A DNA stretch of 39,121 nucleotides from a virus: the IMG/VR virus record IMGVR_UViG_3300022821_000051, positions 1 to 39,121 of that record; one strand, given 5' to 3'. The position numbers and the translations under genes are program-made. Positions 14,171 to 22,351 of this stretch are shown here, one piece after another. The notes beneath the pieces are model-generated. The model saw nothing but the letters and a program-made list of their open reading frames with translations. It ran no database searches and was not told the DNA's origin. Within the stretch, counting starts at the first letter, position 1. Each line of letters opens with the position of its first letter.

Positions 14171-14710
14171 TTAATTTGTGTAAAGCATTAATTTAGATAT
14201 TTGACTCTCAATTTTTCTGTGACATGAAGGACATAAAGTTATTAAATTTTTAGGAGAATTATCAAACGATTGTAGAAAAGGAATTTTATGATGAACATGG
14301 AATGGAATTTTACTCATTCTTTCTCCACATTCTTGACAAGTAAAATTATCTCTCGCATAAATCAATAATCTAATTGCTTCCCAATCATCTCCATATCTAT
14401 ATGGTCCCTTATTATAACTCCTTCCATCAATATATCTATGGTGACTTTTAGGATCATCATGGTATTTTTTTGCAACACCAGTTATCTTTAATTTTCCTTC
14501 CTTAAACATTATTTTTAATTTTTCACTTATTTTAATCTTTTGTTTTTCTGACATTTTATATCCTGAATGAGATTCAGACAATTTTTTACAATGTTCTTTA
14601 GACAATTCTTTCCCCTTATTCCAAGGGATTTTTCCTTTAAGTTTATCCCCAACACTTTCCCTAATATTTCTCTTATGATCTTTTGTTTGTTTATATCCTT
14701 TTTTTGGCAT
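14171..14710 (-). CDS. HNH homing endonuclease with NUMOD3 repeats
   Basis: 179 residues. The N-terminal half has NUMOD3-type DNA-binding repeats (WNKGKELSKEHCKKLSESHS, SEKQKIKISEKLK), typical of GIY-YIG and HNH homing nucleases. The C-terminal half is the HNH core: RDNFTCQECG, VHHKIPFLQS, NLITLCPSCHRKIE, with intact CxxC pairs and the catalytic His pair. It sits between the tail completion and tail tube genes, as an insertion would. No intron signature was found around it. Confidence 0.9.
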   Translation of the reverse strand: MPKKGYKQTKDHKRNIRESVGDKLKGKIPWNKGKELSKEHCKKLSESHSGYKMSEKQKIKISEKLKIMFKEGKLKITGVAKKYHDDPKSHHRYIDGRSYNKGPYRYGDDWEAIRLLIYARDNFTCQECGERMSKIPFHVHHKIPFLQSFDNSPKNLITLCPSCHRKIESQISKLMLYTN

Positions 14711-14721
14711 TATATTTTCTC

Positions 14722-15378
14722 CTATCCATCAACATGGAACATACTCTCAAAATCCACATTTCTGTGAAGGATCTCATCGCTTCTTTCCGGTGTCACGATT
14801 AATGGCCCTGTTCCAATTGGTTTAATAAATCCGGAATAATAAAATGTTTTTGCGTTTGTTTGGAATGCGCTTAAAATATCATCAACATAGCCATCTACAA
14901 TGGAGTTTCCCTTTGCATAAACAATCGCCGAGATCATAACCTCTGAAATAAATGAATTTCCTCCTATTCCAAAAGCATCAGAAGTCACATTCAAAATATC
15001 TACTGCAATTCTCGGATAGCTATCGATTGAGAGATCGTCTCTTGGATAATCTGCCCATATTTTATCTGAGCCATAATCATAAGTTATTGTATAAGCGCCT
15101 GTTTGTGCTGCTGTAAAAGTAATTTTTGTTTTGATTGTTGTGTCTGAGAAGTCTATGTCATAAGTGTAATCTTCTCCATAAGCCAAAGTTGTAGATCCAA
15201 CCACTATGCTTCGAATATTCTTTACATTCGTGACTGAAATTGATAAAGATGATGTCGCTGAAAATGTTCCAGTCGCTGTTGTTGTAGTAACCCCCCTCGT
15301 AGAAATAGAAAAAATATCTTGATTTCTTAGAAAGTAAACTAATTCGTTTCTGAAATTTTCAATTTGTAGTGTTGTCAT
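14722..15378 (-). CDS. Tail completion / terminator-type protein
   Basis: 218 residues: MTTLQIENFRNELVYFLRNQ start, an inserted beta-rich Ser/Thr domain (TTTTATGTFSATSSLSI) and a core (DSYPRIAVDILNVTSDAFGI, FISEVMISAIVYAKGNSIVD) resembling neck/tail terminator proteins that sit between gp10-like and tube genes. The assignment is from position and fold-like pattern. Its ATG has AGAGGA upstream and a separate promoter-like TATA at 15455-15464. Confidence 0.65.
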   Translation of the reverse strand: MTTLQIENFRNELVYFLRNQDIFSISTRGVTTTTATGTFSATSSLSISVTNVKNIRSIVVGSTTLAYGEDYTYDIDFSDTTIKTKITFTAAQTGAYTITYDYGSDKIWADYPRDDLSIDSYPRIAVDILNVTSDAFGIGGNSFISEVMISAIVYAKGNSIVDGYVDDILSAFQTNAKTFYYSGFIKPIGTGPLIVTPERSDEILHRNVDFESMFHVDG

Positions 15379-15411
15379 TTTTTCCTCTTGGAGTTTTTGA
15401 TTATTGTGGAT

Positions 15412-15464
15412 GGCACAAAATCTTACCGCTTGGCTGATTATTTAAAGTGCCTTAAAGTTTTAAA
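15412..15464 (-). promoter_or_regulatory. Promoter-like TATA and leader hairpin
   Basis: Minus-strand TTTAAAACTT (15455-15464) is also the core of the late elements at 24546-24571 and 26907-26932. Just below, GGCAC/GTGCC (15412-15451) forms a hairpin with a long loop, then AGAGGA and the ATG of the tail completion gene. It suggests an extra internal late promoter. Confidence 0.4.
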
Positions 15465-15465
15465 C

Positions 15466-15840
15466 TTACCTATCCAAAATCTTTATTATTCTTTGGATTT
15501 CTTCTATGATAATTCTTTGGAGTTTTTGTTTTAGGGTTGTTTTTATAAATGGGTTTGGCCTTGTTCTTGGATGTTTTACTGCTCCTGCAAAAACATTTTT
15601 ACTACCTATCTTAAATTTTAATGCCTTCTTATTCTTTGGCTTTATTATATGTGGATTTGTTCCAAACTCTACAAACTTTGCATAATCTACTAAAGAAATA
15701 ATAACCCCTTGGCCGTATGGAACAACTTTAATTGAATTTTTTAATCTTCCTTTATCTACTGGCGCTTTCAACATTAATTCTGTTTGAAGTCTGAACGCTA
15801 TTCTTGGGAGAGCCATTTCAAGTATTTTTTCAAATTCCAT
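15466..15840 (-). CDS. HK97 gp10-like neck protein
   Basis: 124 residues. Has the family pattern MLKAPVDKGRLKNSIKV (about residues 23-39), YAKFVEFGTNPHII (about 52-65) and RTRPNPFIKTTL (about 92-103), characteristic of HK97-gp10/neck proteins that join the portal/connector to the tail. Full family length. The ATG overlaps the stop of the previous gene by one base. It supports siphovirus morphology. Confidence 0.9.
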   Translation of the reverse strand: MEFEKILEMALPRIAFRLQTELMLKAPVDKGRLKNSIKVVPYGQGVIISLVDYAKFVEFGTNPHIIKPKNKKALKFKIGSKNVFAGAVKHPRTRPNPFIKTTLKQKLQRIIIEEIQRIIKILDR

Positions 15841-16454
15841 TATATCCTGTAAAGTAAAACAACCAAATACATCGAATCTACAGCAAATAATCTCTCACTA
15901 ACTGCATCCACTCGATAAGTAATTGAGTTATGGGTTATCTTATCATTTTTATTAATAGTATCTGTTGTTTTCATAAGGATCCTTGCATCTGCTCCCTCAC
16001 TCAATCCACTTTTATCTAATGAATATTTTGTATTTGCATTCTCAATCATCACTGTGATTGTTGTGTCTGTTCCATCAGTATAAGTCTTTCCCCCATCAAC
16101 ATTTGAAAGTGTGACTGTCACTGGTGTTCTCGTTACATCAATTCCGAAGTCTGATAATGGCCCATTAATAAAATCATTATTCCCAGTTATTGTTGGAGCT
16201 CCAACTGATTCATAATAATTAACTACAATATTCTGATCGTCATAAACATTGATTAAAAAAGTTATTGTTGAACTTGCTGATGCGTGCGTGATTGTGAAGT
16301 CTGTATCTAATACTAAAACTCTCGAGGAGAAGACTAATAATCCTTCATCCTGTGTTAATTGGGAATTGCTTAATGTAAGAACTCGATTTGCATCACCGCT
16401 TGTTCCAGAGCAATCACTTCCATCAAAATATTTCGTATTAATTGCTGATGCCAT
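15840..16454 (-). CDS. Head closure / connector protein
   Basis: 204 residues beginning MASAINTKYFDGSDCSGTSG. Beta-rich with an inserted Ser/Thr domain and a C-terminal motif (THNSITYRVDAVSERLFA) typical of head-closure/stopper proteins (a barrel with 'I-Y-x-V' strand). Position between adaptor-like and gp10-like genes fits the head-tail interface. The assignment is inferred from synteny because sequence similarity to named stoppers is weak. Confidence 0.55.
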   Translation of the reverse strand: MASAINTKYFDGSDCSGTSGDANRVLTLSNSQLTQDEGLLVFSSRVLVLDTDFTITHASASSTITFLINVYDDQNIVVNYYESVGAPTITGNNDFINGPLSDFGIDVTRTPVTVTLSNVDGGKTYTDGTDTTITVMIENANTKYSLDKSGLSEGADARILMKTTDTINKNDKITHNSITYRVDAVSERLFAVDSMYLVVLLYRI

Positions 16455-16962
16455 TTATCCATCCTGTTGAACAATAATCCCAACCCTTTTTATCTAAATC
16501 ATAACATCTTGTTGCCTTTCCGCCAGATAATCCTCCAGGACATTCAGAAAAACTATTCTCATCTTCACAATAATATAAAATTACACTAAATGATTTTTTT
16601 ACATTTGATATTTCTTCTGTTTGATTAATAACTTCCTCTGAAATAATTAATTTATCCACCTTAAAACTTCTTGTTCCTTTTACATTTTCTTTATAAGTTC
16701 TATTAGTCCAATCAATCACATTTGTAATTTCTTCATGACAAATTTTCCCAACTGCATATTCAAAATCATCGTCTATATCCATGTTTGGTTCATCTAAATA
16801 AATAGACATTGGAGTTTTTCCACAATCAAAAGTTATAGTTCCATTCTGTCTTACAACTTCTGAATAAATTTCAGGAGTGAACTTTGCATTTGATAGACTA
16901 ATTACTCCTGCACTAACTAAACTTATCAACATTATTGCAAATATTATATTTAATTTTTTCAT
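16438..16962 (-). CDS. Secreted cysteine-containing protein
   Basis: 174 residues from MKKLNIIFAIMLISLVSAG (ATGA overlap fixes this start at 16962). It has a clear signal peptide (residues 1-18) followed by a soluble ectodomain with Asn-x-Ser/Thr sequons and about eight cysteines, ending in CYDLDKKGWDYCSTGW. The cysteines suggest disulfides formed outside the cell. It is paired with the larger exported protein upstream. Export from the host is unusual for a gene within the virion head/tail block. Function unknown. Confidence 0.75.
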   Translation of the reverse strand: MKKLNIIFAIMLISLVSAGVISLSNAKFTPEIYSEVVRQNGTITFDCGKTPMSIYLDEPNMDIDDDFEYAVGKICHEEITNVIDWTNRTYKENVKGTRSFKVDKLIISEEVINQTEEISNVKKSFSVILYYCEDENSFSECPGGLSGGKATRCYDLDKKGWDYCSTGWINGISN

Positions 16963-19166
16963 GCCAAACACCCCTTATATTCCATAAAGTTCTTTGAACT
17001 TCCTAAACAACTTTCGTATTCAGAAAGTCTTTGTCTTAGAACATCAATTTCCATTCCAAGATTAACTCCTTCTTCTGTTTTATTAAAAGGATAAATAATA
17101 TTTTCTCTATCCACCATTCCACAAACTTCAACTAATCCACATTTAACTTCTTGACAAAGTTCATCCTCTAATCCACAAACTACTTCTTTACAACTTTTAT
17201 CTTCAACCATATTACATTCTTCCTCTTGATATTGTTCTGTTTCAGGTTTTGAGGTATCTGGAACTTCCCAACTTGAAAATCCATAAAACTTATTATGATC
17301 TATTTTATTATCTGTTAAATAAAAATCAGAATCTTGAATGTAATCTTTTGCCTTTTTTGTTTTATCAAAAGTTGATGTTCGTGTTATAAATCCTGTTGCC
17401 GAGATATTCTTCTCAAACCATGCTGAAATATCTGAAGAATCTCCATAAACTGTTAAAGGATAACTTGGTGTTGAAGTTCCAATTCCAAAATATCCTGCTG
17501 TCATATAACCTTGAACTCCACTACTTGCATAACTTCTCATTAAAAATTTAGCACTTCCTGTATTATCTTTTAACCACATATAAGTGTTGTTGGTTCCTGC
17601 AACTGCAATTCTTCCATCTCCATTTCCTTTTGTTGCTCTAATAACTAACCCAGAAGCAACATCATTTTCACAGACGATAGAAGTTCCTGTATAAGCATCT
17701 GCACTAACATCATCTGTAACAATTAAATCATCTCCAACAATTAAATCATCTCCAATATAAGAATCTCCTGTTACATTAATATCTCCAACAATATTTAATT
17801 TCTGACTTGGTGTTATTGTTCCAATTCCTACTTTCCCTGAACCTAATATTTGCATAGCATCCACTGGAGATGCTCCATTTGTTTTTGTTCTAAATGTAAT
17901 TCCTCCATTATCATCATCATATCTACTATCAATAAATGCTCTCCCATTTCCACCTACATCAACCCATAAATCCAAACCAGTTACATCATCACTCCTCCTT
18001 ATAAAAACCCCTGAATCTCCTTGATTTGTTGATGTTGTTTTAACCTCTAAAACTTTCTCCCATGTTCCAGTTGCAAAACTATGAGGCATATTATTTCCTG
18101 GTGTTGTTGTTCCTATTCCAACATTTCCACCACTATAAGAAATATTTTCTCCATCACTAACCCAATAACTTGAATTAATATCATTATATGTTTGATTGAA
18201 AGTAGAACCTGAGTATGTTTGGTTGTAATTAAAGGTTTCATTATTTAAATAAGAATTATTATTAATTAATCCATTGTAAGTTGCATTGAAAGTTGAAAGC
18301 CAATCCCCCTCATTAGTATTGATATAATCCCATAAAGAAGAATTTACAGATAATATTAATATTGTATCATTAAGAGATTGTCCTGTCGTGAGATTTATAA
18401 AATTACTTGGATTGTTTATTGAATAATAAAGTGTGTCTGTTAAACTTTGATTAAAAGTTGAGTTGTAACTACTCATTGAATTTATTTGGACTTGTAAATA
18501 ACTATCATTTCCTATTCTTTCTGTTTCTTCAATAATAATTAATCCTTGATTGTCCCATGTTCCATTGTATAAATTAAAGGTTTCAGTTGTTTGATTGTAG
18601 TTCCAAATATTCATAAATGAATTATCCCATGTTGAATTCCACATATTAAAAGTTGCAGTGCTTTGATTATAATCCCATTCAATTCCTGAGTAAAGTGTAT
18701 CTGCATGACTTTGATTCCAGCTTGAATTATCATAAAGATTTGTTGCGCCCTCTGTTAAATCATCAGTTGTTTTTGTTCCGAATATTGTATTCCACAATGT
18801 TGTAAACCAACTTACTTTTATATTTAATTCATCTCCTGAATTTTCCATCTGAGTTGAATTTATTGAATTCATATTTGCCCAGTAATCTGAACTATTGACA
18901 TTTAAATCTCCCTCATTTATTTGCCAGATATATTTTGCATCTGCAATAGCCTCTGTCCAACTTGAATTTCCTGTGGTCCCATATAATTGTGTTACAGATT
19001 TACAAATTAAACCATCACATAAAACCTCACTTGTAATATTTCTTCCAAGAATTATGTCATATCTGCTTCTCAAATTAATGTCATCACTTGGATCGAAGTC
19101 TGCGCTTGCAATTCCAATCATCATTCCAAAAATTAAACAAATAAATAAAAAATTTAAAAATTTCAT
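16959..19166 (-). CDS. Exported fibre-like protein with signal peptide
   Basis: 735 residues. Signal peptide MKFLNFLFICLIFGMMIGIA is followed by a sequon-rich region (many NxS/T, such as NNNSYLNNETFNYNQTY) with repeated W/Y-N units, then three copies of a fibre motif (NVGIGTTTPG, KVGIGTITPS, YFGIGTSTPS) known from tail-fibre and intramolecular-chaperone proteins. The end is Cys-rich (CNMVEDKSCKEVVCG) plus a helix (MEIDVLRQRLSEYESCLGS), like a trimerising end. Such surface proteins occur in DPANN genomes. It may coat the host surface or act outside virions. Its ATG overlaps the connector stop. Confidence 0.75.
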   Translation of the reverse strand: MKFLNFLFICLIFGMMIGIASADFDPSDDINLRSRYDIILGRNITSEVLCDGLICKSVTQLYGTTGNSSWTEAIADAKYIWQINEGDLNVNSSDYWANMNSINSTQMENSGDELNIKVSWFTTLWNTIFGTKTTDDLTEGATNLYDNSSWNQSHADTLYSGIEWDYNQSTATFNMWNSTWDNSFMNIWNYNQTTETFNLYNGTWDNQGLIIIEETERIGNDSYLQVQINSMSSYNSTFNQSLTDTLYYSINNPSNFINLTTGQSLNDTILILSVNSSLWDYINTNEGDWLSTFNATYNGLINNNSYLNNETFNYNQTYSGSTFNQTYNDINSSYWVSDGENISYSGGNVGIGTTTPGNNMPHSFATGTWEKVLEVKTTSTNQGDSGVFIRRSDDVTGLDLWVDVGGNGRAFIDSRYDDDNGGITFRTKTNGASPVDAMQILGSGKVGIGTITPSQKLNIVGDINVTGDSYIGDDLIVGDDLIVTDDVSADAYTGTSIVCENDVASGLVIRATKGNGDGRIAVAGTNNTYMWLKDNTGSAKFLMRSYASSGVQGYMTAGYFGIGTSTPSYPLTVYGDSSDISAWFEKNISATGFITRTSTFDKTKKAKDYIQDSDFYLTDNKIDHNKFYGFSSWEVPDTSKPETEQYQEEECNMVEDKSCKEVVCGLEDELCQEVKCGLVEVCGMVDRENIIYPFNKTEEGVNLGMEIDVLRQRLSEYESCLGSSKNFMEYKGCLA

Positions 19167-19981
19167 ACAATATAAAACCTTATCTTGACTTTCTCCATTA
19201 ATCTGTCTCTCTCACGGATTAATTGAGTCGCAGTTTCTCTCCACTGCGTGTAAGGTTCCCCCTTTTGAACATGAAATTCAGTTATTGTGTATCCTACAAT
19301 ATCGCTTGCTGATTCTCCGACAACTCTCGCGACTAATTGGATACTTGTAATAATATTCATTAATTTTGTAAATATTGGATTTACCTCCAATAATTCTACT
19401 ATGCTTCCTGATTCATGGGTAAAGACTAATTGGTCTACTGTGATCTCTCCTGTGTCTGTTGCGCTGACTTGTGCTACCTCTTTGTGGCCGTCCATTCCAT
19501 AAACTTCAACCCAATCATCTGCGCTAAAAGAAATTGCGCTTGCTACGGATAAAGCAACGCTTGTTCCGGCAACACTTGCAGTGTCTGTTGTGGTTGTTGT
19601 CCCTGAGTTTTCCATCATTCCATAAAGATATTTTACAACTACTGTATTTGATAAATCCTTAAAGACATTTGTTGATGAGCTTGTGCTTAGTTCGATATAA
19701 CCGCTTTCCTTGTAAACATTTAGATCCGCAACATCTGTGCTGTCCCCATCAATCTTTAATTCTCTAACTGATAATAAAGGATTTCCCATTAAAAGAATTC
19801 TATTTGTTCCGTTTCCATCGAGGATCTCTATTTTCTGTGTTGGAGTAAACACTGTATTAAATTCTCTTGGGACTTGTGCCTCAACTTCTACTATCGCTGA
19901 TTCAACATCTGCATCACTTATCTGTGTTGAACTAATTCCCGAAGTCCTTCTCACTGATGCCACTGTGACATAACTACCCAT
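19163..19981 (-). CDS. Head-tail connector (adaptor) protein
   Basis: 272 residues. Opening SVRRTSGISSTQISDADVES (about 9-28) is the N-terminal helix pair of gp6/gp15-type adaptors, followed by VFTPTQKIEILDGNGTNRIL. A middle Thr/Ser-rich beta insertion (about 125-190) precedes a C-terminal helix (YTQWRETATQLIRERDRLME) of adaptor form. It lies after the capsid genes as expected. It overlaps the preceding gene by 8 bases. Confidence 0.7.
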   Translation of the reverse strand: MGSYVTVASVRRTSGISSTQISDADVESAIVEVEAQVPREFNTVFTPTQKIEILDGNGTNRILLMGNPLLSVRELKIDGDSTDVADLNVYKESGYIELSTSSSTNVFKDLSNTVVVKYLYGMMENSGTTTTTDTASVAGTSVALSVASAISFSADDWVEVYGMDGHKEVAQVSATDTGEITVDQLVFTHESGSIVELLEVNPIFTKLMNIITSIQLVARVVGESASDIVGYTITEFHVQKGEPYTQWRETATQLIRERDRLMEKVKIRFYIV

Positions 19982-20360
19982 AGTATCTCCTCAACTTATT
20001 TTCAACATCATCTCTGACTGGCAAAATGTCACCTGTTTTTATTACTCTGATTAATTCGTTTCTATCTCCAAATATTTTAATAATATCTATTGCTGTTCTT
20101 TGGCCAATTCCTTTAATTGAGATTAATTCTTTTTTAAAATTAGTGTCATCTATAATATCTTCTGTGAAATTATCTGGTTCCTCGATTTGTTTTGTTTCGC
20201 CTATTGCAATTTGAGTAACTTTTACTTTTCTTAGTCCGGCTCTTTTTCCAACTGATTCTGGTAGATCCTTAGTTTCTCCTGTCCTAATAAAAATCCAATT
20301 ACAATTATAACTACTTCCAATTCTTATTCTCATGGGTTCTCCATTATTAATAAATTCCAT
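19974..20360 (-). CDS. Helix-hairpin-helix-containing small structural protein
   Basis: 128 residues. N-terminal beta part (MEFINNGEPMRIRIGSSYNC, GETKDLPESVGKRAGL) resembles small capsid-associated proteins of tailed phages; the C-terminal part contains a helix-hairpin-helix (LISIKGIGQRTAIDIIKIFG, about 81-100). A later ATG at 20333 has a better ribosome site (GGAG), but the MEFINN start matches related proteins. Location suggests a head or neck protein, perhaps DNA-contacting. Confidence 0.6.
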   Translation of the reverse strand: MEFINNGEPMRIRIGSSYNCNWIFIRTGETKDLPESVGKRAGLRKVKVTQIAIGETKQIEEPDNFTEDIIDDTNFKKELISIKGIGQRTAIDIIKIFGDRNELIRVIKTGDILPVRDDVENKLRRYYG

Positions 20361-20361
20361 T

Positions 20362-20727
20362 TTAATTTCTATATGTTATTGTCATTTTAACTGACTCAGT
20401 TGCTGCTGCACTTGCCAAAGTTAATCTTAACCTTCCAAAAACTGCGAAAGGCACTGGGATTTCTTCTCCAGCGGCAATATATACTAAGTCTACTCCAGCG
20501 ATAGTTTCTGCAAATGCTCTTGGATAAAATGTTGAATCTGTATTCCCGGTATAATCTATGATCGCTTGGGCTGATTGCTCGCCAAATGAATCAAGATTGA
20601 TGTCCATTGAATTCCCAGTCACATTCATTGCTATCTTCAAAATCTCTCCATGGATTGTGCTACTATCTGCTGTGATTCCTGTCTCTCCTGCGGGGACAGT
20701 TGCTGTTATTGTTTCTTGTCTAATCAT
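20362..20727 (-). CDS. Small beta-rich virion protein, 121 aa
   Basis: Starts MIRQETITATVPAGETGITA and has an alternating hydrophobic beta pattern with GEQSAQAIIDYTGNTDSTFY and VYIAAGEEIPVPFAVFGRLR. It looks like a small decoration or capsid-associated beta protein and sits in the head gene block. It has its own pseudoknot leader (20752-20776) and ribosome site TACGGAG, implying separate control after a U-tract. Name is uncertain. Confidence 0.6.
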   Translation of the reverse strand: MIRQETITATVPAGETGITADSSTIHGEILKIAMNVTGNSMDINLDSFGEQSAQAIIDYTGNTDSTFYPRAFAETIAGVDLVYIAAGEEIPVPFAVFGRLRLTLASAAATESVKMTITYRN

Positions 20728-20751
20728 CTTGTTTTCTCCGTATTTAATTGT

Positions 20752-20776
20752 GAGGGTTATAGCCTTCCTCGTGGCT
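20752..20776 (-). promoter_or_regulatory. Pseudoknot leader of the 20362 gene
   Basis: Minus strand AGCC-ACGAGGAA-GGCT forms stem 1. Its loop GAGG pairs with CCTC 5-6 nt downstream (stem 2). The layout is the same as at 22265-22294, where stem 2 has a different sequence but still pairs. It is preceded by a U-tract and followed by TACGGAG and the ATG. Confidence 0.5.
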
Positions 20777-20813
20777 TTTCTGAAAAAAAATAAAATAAAA
20801 AAAAATAATAAAT
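20777..20813 (-). terminator. U-tract after the zinc-knuckle gene
   Basis: Minus-strand ATTTATTATTTTTTTTTATT and further T runs follow directly on the stop of the 40-aa gene and precede the pseudoknot leader. Probably partial transcription termination. Confidence 0.5.
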
Positions 20814-20936
20814 TTACTTCTTCCGTGGTTTTCTTTTAGTTGGTTTTGGATTGCCTTCGCCGTCACAAAGTGAACATTCTTCGCCTTTTGCTTTTGCGAA
20901 ACCTGCGCACTCAATACAATGAAATTTATCTGCCAT
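20814..20936 (-). CDS. Small zinc-knuckle protein, 40 aa
   Basis: MADKFHCIECAGFAKAKGEE then CSLCDGEGNPKP and a basic tail (TKRKPRKK). Two CxxC pairs 11 residues apart (FHCIEC...CSLCDG) make a single zinc ribbon like those in DnaJ-type knuckles. It fills the gap between the beta-helix gene and the 20362 gene, 1 base after the former's stop codon. Role unknown; nucleic-acid or capsid-related metal binding is plausible. Confidence 0.65.
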   Translation of the reverse strand: MADKFHCIECAGFAKAKGEECSLCDGEGNPKPTKRKPRKK

Positions 20937-20937
20937 T

Positions 20938-21933
20938 TTAACTTTGTCTGGTTATAATAGCGTCTTCTTGATAATTTGCTACCATGAACACTGTTGTTGG
21001 AATTACTCCGCCAGTCACTGTTCCATCGCCCATTGTCAAACCTGTGAATCCGTGCATATTTCTTGAATATACACCAACACAACCTGTCAATTCGCAATTT
21101 ACATTCTCATCTCCAGAACTTAATGCTGGATCACATGGGAATATATTGTTATCAATAATTACTCCATTAACTCCACTTCCGCCTGCAAGATATAAATTAC
21201 AATTTACACTTGCTGCTGGTCCACTGAATAAATTATCTCTAATTACCCAATCTTGTGGCACAGTGTTGCTTGTTCCTACCAAAACAATATCTCCTTCATT
21301 TTTATAGAAATGATTTCCTATAAAACTACATTGCCAACAGTTTCCTGCTGATGTTGTATAAATTGCTCCGCCTGTTGCTGCAACAGTTGTTGTTACTTTA
21401 CAATTCTTGAAGTGACATCCAATTATTGAGGTTCCGAATGCGCATTTTGTTGCGTAATCATCATCCAATAAAATTCCTCCACCTGTTGAACTTGCTCCAT
21501 TAAAACCTAAGTTTGCGATTAAACATCCTGGTGCTCTAATAGTTAACATTGCCACTGCTCCTGCTCCAATTTTGATTTGTGGTAATCCACCTTGAGTTGG
21601 ACCTCGACTAATTCCAATAATCGACAAATTACTTGTCGCTGCTGGAATTATGATTGTCTCTGCATAACTTGTTGGATCTCCTGTAAAATCAGTTAAATCT
21701 TTTGCAGTAACATAGATTGTATCTCCTGGCCCGGCTGCAGTCACAGCTAATTGAATTGTGCTATATGCTTTGTTCCAACTTCTTCCGTCTCCACCAGTTG
21801 ATCCGTTTGTTCCATCTACATACCAAACATCTCCTTCTCCATTTGGTGAAGAACTGCCTTGCATGAATGTGCATGGATCGTGGTATCTTCGTCTTCCGTA
21901 ATAATCTCCAGTTACATTTCCGTCTTTTGCCAT
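20938..21933 (-). CDS. Parallel beta-helix head-associated protein
   Basis: 331 residues. The N-terminus carries a motif seen in virion surface proteins (DVWYVDGTNGSTGGDGRSWN, AYSTIQLAVTAAGPGDTIYV, about 36-73). The rest is a right-handed beta-helix pattern with repeated 'I-x-G-N/C-x-F' rungs (SIIGCHFKNC, FIGNHFYKN, VIRDNLFSG, IIDNNIFP). Located two genes after the capsid protein, so probably a capsid fibre or decoration. No catalytic residues of pectin lyases can be assigned. Confidence 0.75.
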   Translation of the reverse strand: MAKDGNVTGDYYGRRRYHDPCTFMQGSSSPNGEGDVWYVDGTNGSTGGDGRSWNKAYSTIQLAVTAAGPGDTIYVTAKDLTDFTGDPTSYAETIIIPAATSNLSIIGISRGPTQGGLPQIKIGAGAVAMLTIRAPGCLIANLGFNGASSTGGGILLDDDYATKCAFGTSIIGCHFKNCKVTTTVAATGGAIYTTSAGNCWQCSFIGNHFYKNEGDIVLVGTSNTVPQDWVIRDNLFSGPAASVNCNLYLAGGSGVNGVIIDNNIFPCDPALSSGDENVNCELTGCVGVYSRNMHGFTGLTMGDGTVTGGVIPTTVFMVANYQEDAIITRQS

Positions 21934-21950
21934 ATTATGTTAAAAGACAA

Positions 21951-22244
21951 CTATTTGCAACGAAGGACTATTGTTTTTGCCCCAGTATCTGAACCGCCTA
22001 ATGTAACCACTAAAACTCCTGAACTTACTACTGTTGTTGGTGCTTGTGATACAACTACGCTTCCTGTTGTTGTTTGATCATAAACATCGATTGACAATAA
22101 TGTTGTAGCTCCGTAATCATTTAAGTCGATTTGAACTGTGTCAGTCCCACCTATAACTGTATCTGCCAATTCCCACATAAGCACTTTCACTCCTGCGTTT
22201 GGCGCTTCTTGAGTCACTGTTCCTATTTCTCCTAATGCTGTCAT
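21951..22244 (-). CDS. Small capsid-associated (decoration-like) protein
   Basis: 97 residues starting MTALGEIGTVTQEAPNAGVK; beta-rich, ending VLVVTLGGSDTGAKTIVLRC. Directly downstream of the major capsid gene, after a U-tract and pseudoknot leader, in the position of decoration proteins. Ribosome site GGAGG is present. No exact family is recognised; a capsid stabilising role is inferred from position and composition. Confidence 0.6.
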   Translation of the reverse strand: MTALGEIGTVTQEAPNAGVKVLMWELADTVIGGTDTVQIDLNDYGATTLLSIDVYDQTTTGSVVVSQAPTTVVSSGVLVVTLGGSDTGAKTIVLRCK

Positions 22245-22264
22245 ATTTTTTTTCCTCCGTAGTT

Positions 22265-22294
22265 ACCACAATCTTAAGCCGTCGTGGTCTGGCT
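22265..22294 (-). promoter_or_regulatory. Pseudoknot leader of the 21951 gene
   Basis: Minus strand: AGCC-AG-ACCAC-GAC-GGCT forms stem 1 (AGCC/GGCT) and the loop ACCAC pairs with GTGGT 7 nt downstream (stem 2), an H-type pseudoknot. It lies between the capsid U-tract and the ribosome site TACGGAGG. It matches the layout at 20752-20776. Confidence 0.55.
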
Positions 22295-22296
22295 CT

Positions 22297-22351
22297 GTTT
22301 TTTTCCGAAAAAAATAATTAAAAAAATTAAAATCAAAAAAACAAAAATGAT
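22297..22351 (-). terminator. U-tract after the major capsid gene
   Basis: Several long T runs on the minus strand immediately follow the capsid stop. This is the usual archaeal termination signal and would make excess capsid message relative to downstream genes. Confidence 0.55.

Noticed and set aside
20744-21097. 117-aa minus-strand ORF overlapping the beta-helix gene
   Set aside because: It reads through the ends of the beta-helix and zinc-knuckle genes in another frame; both of those are better supported.
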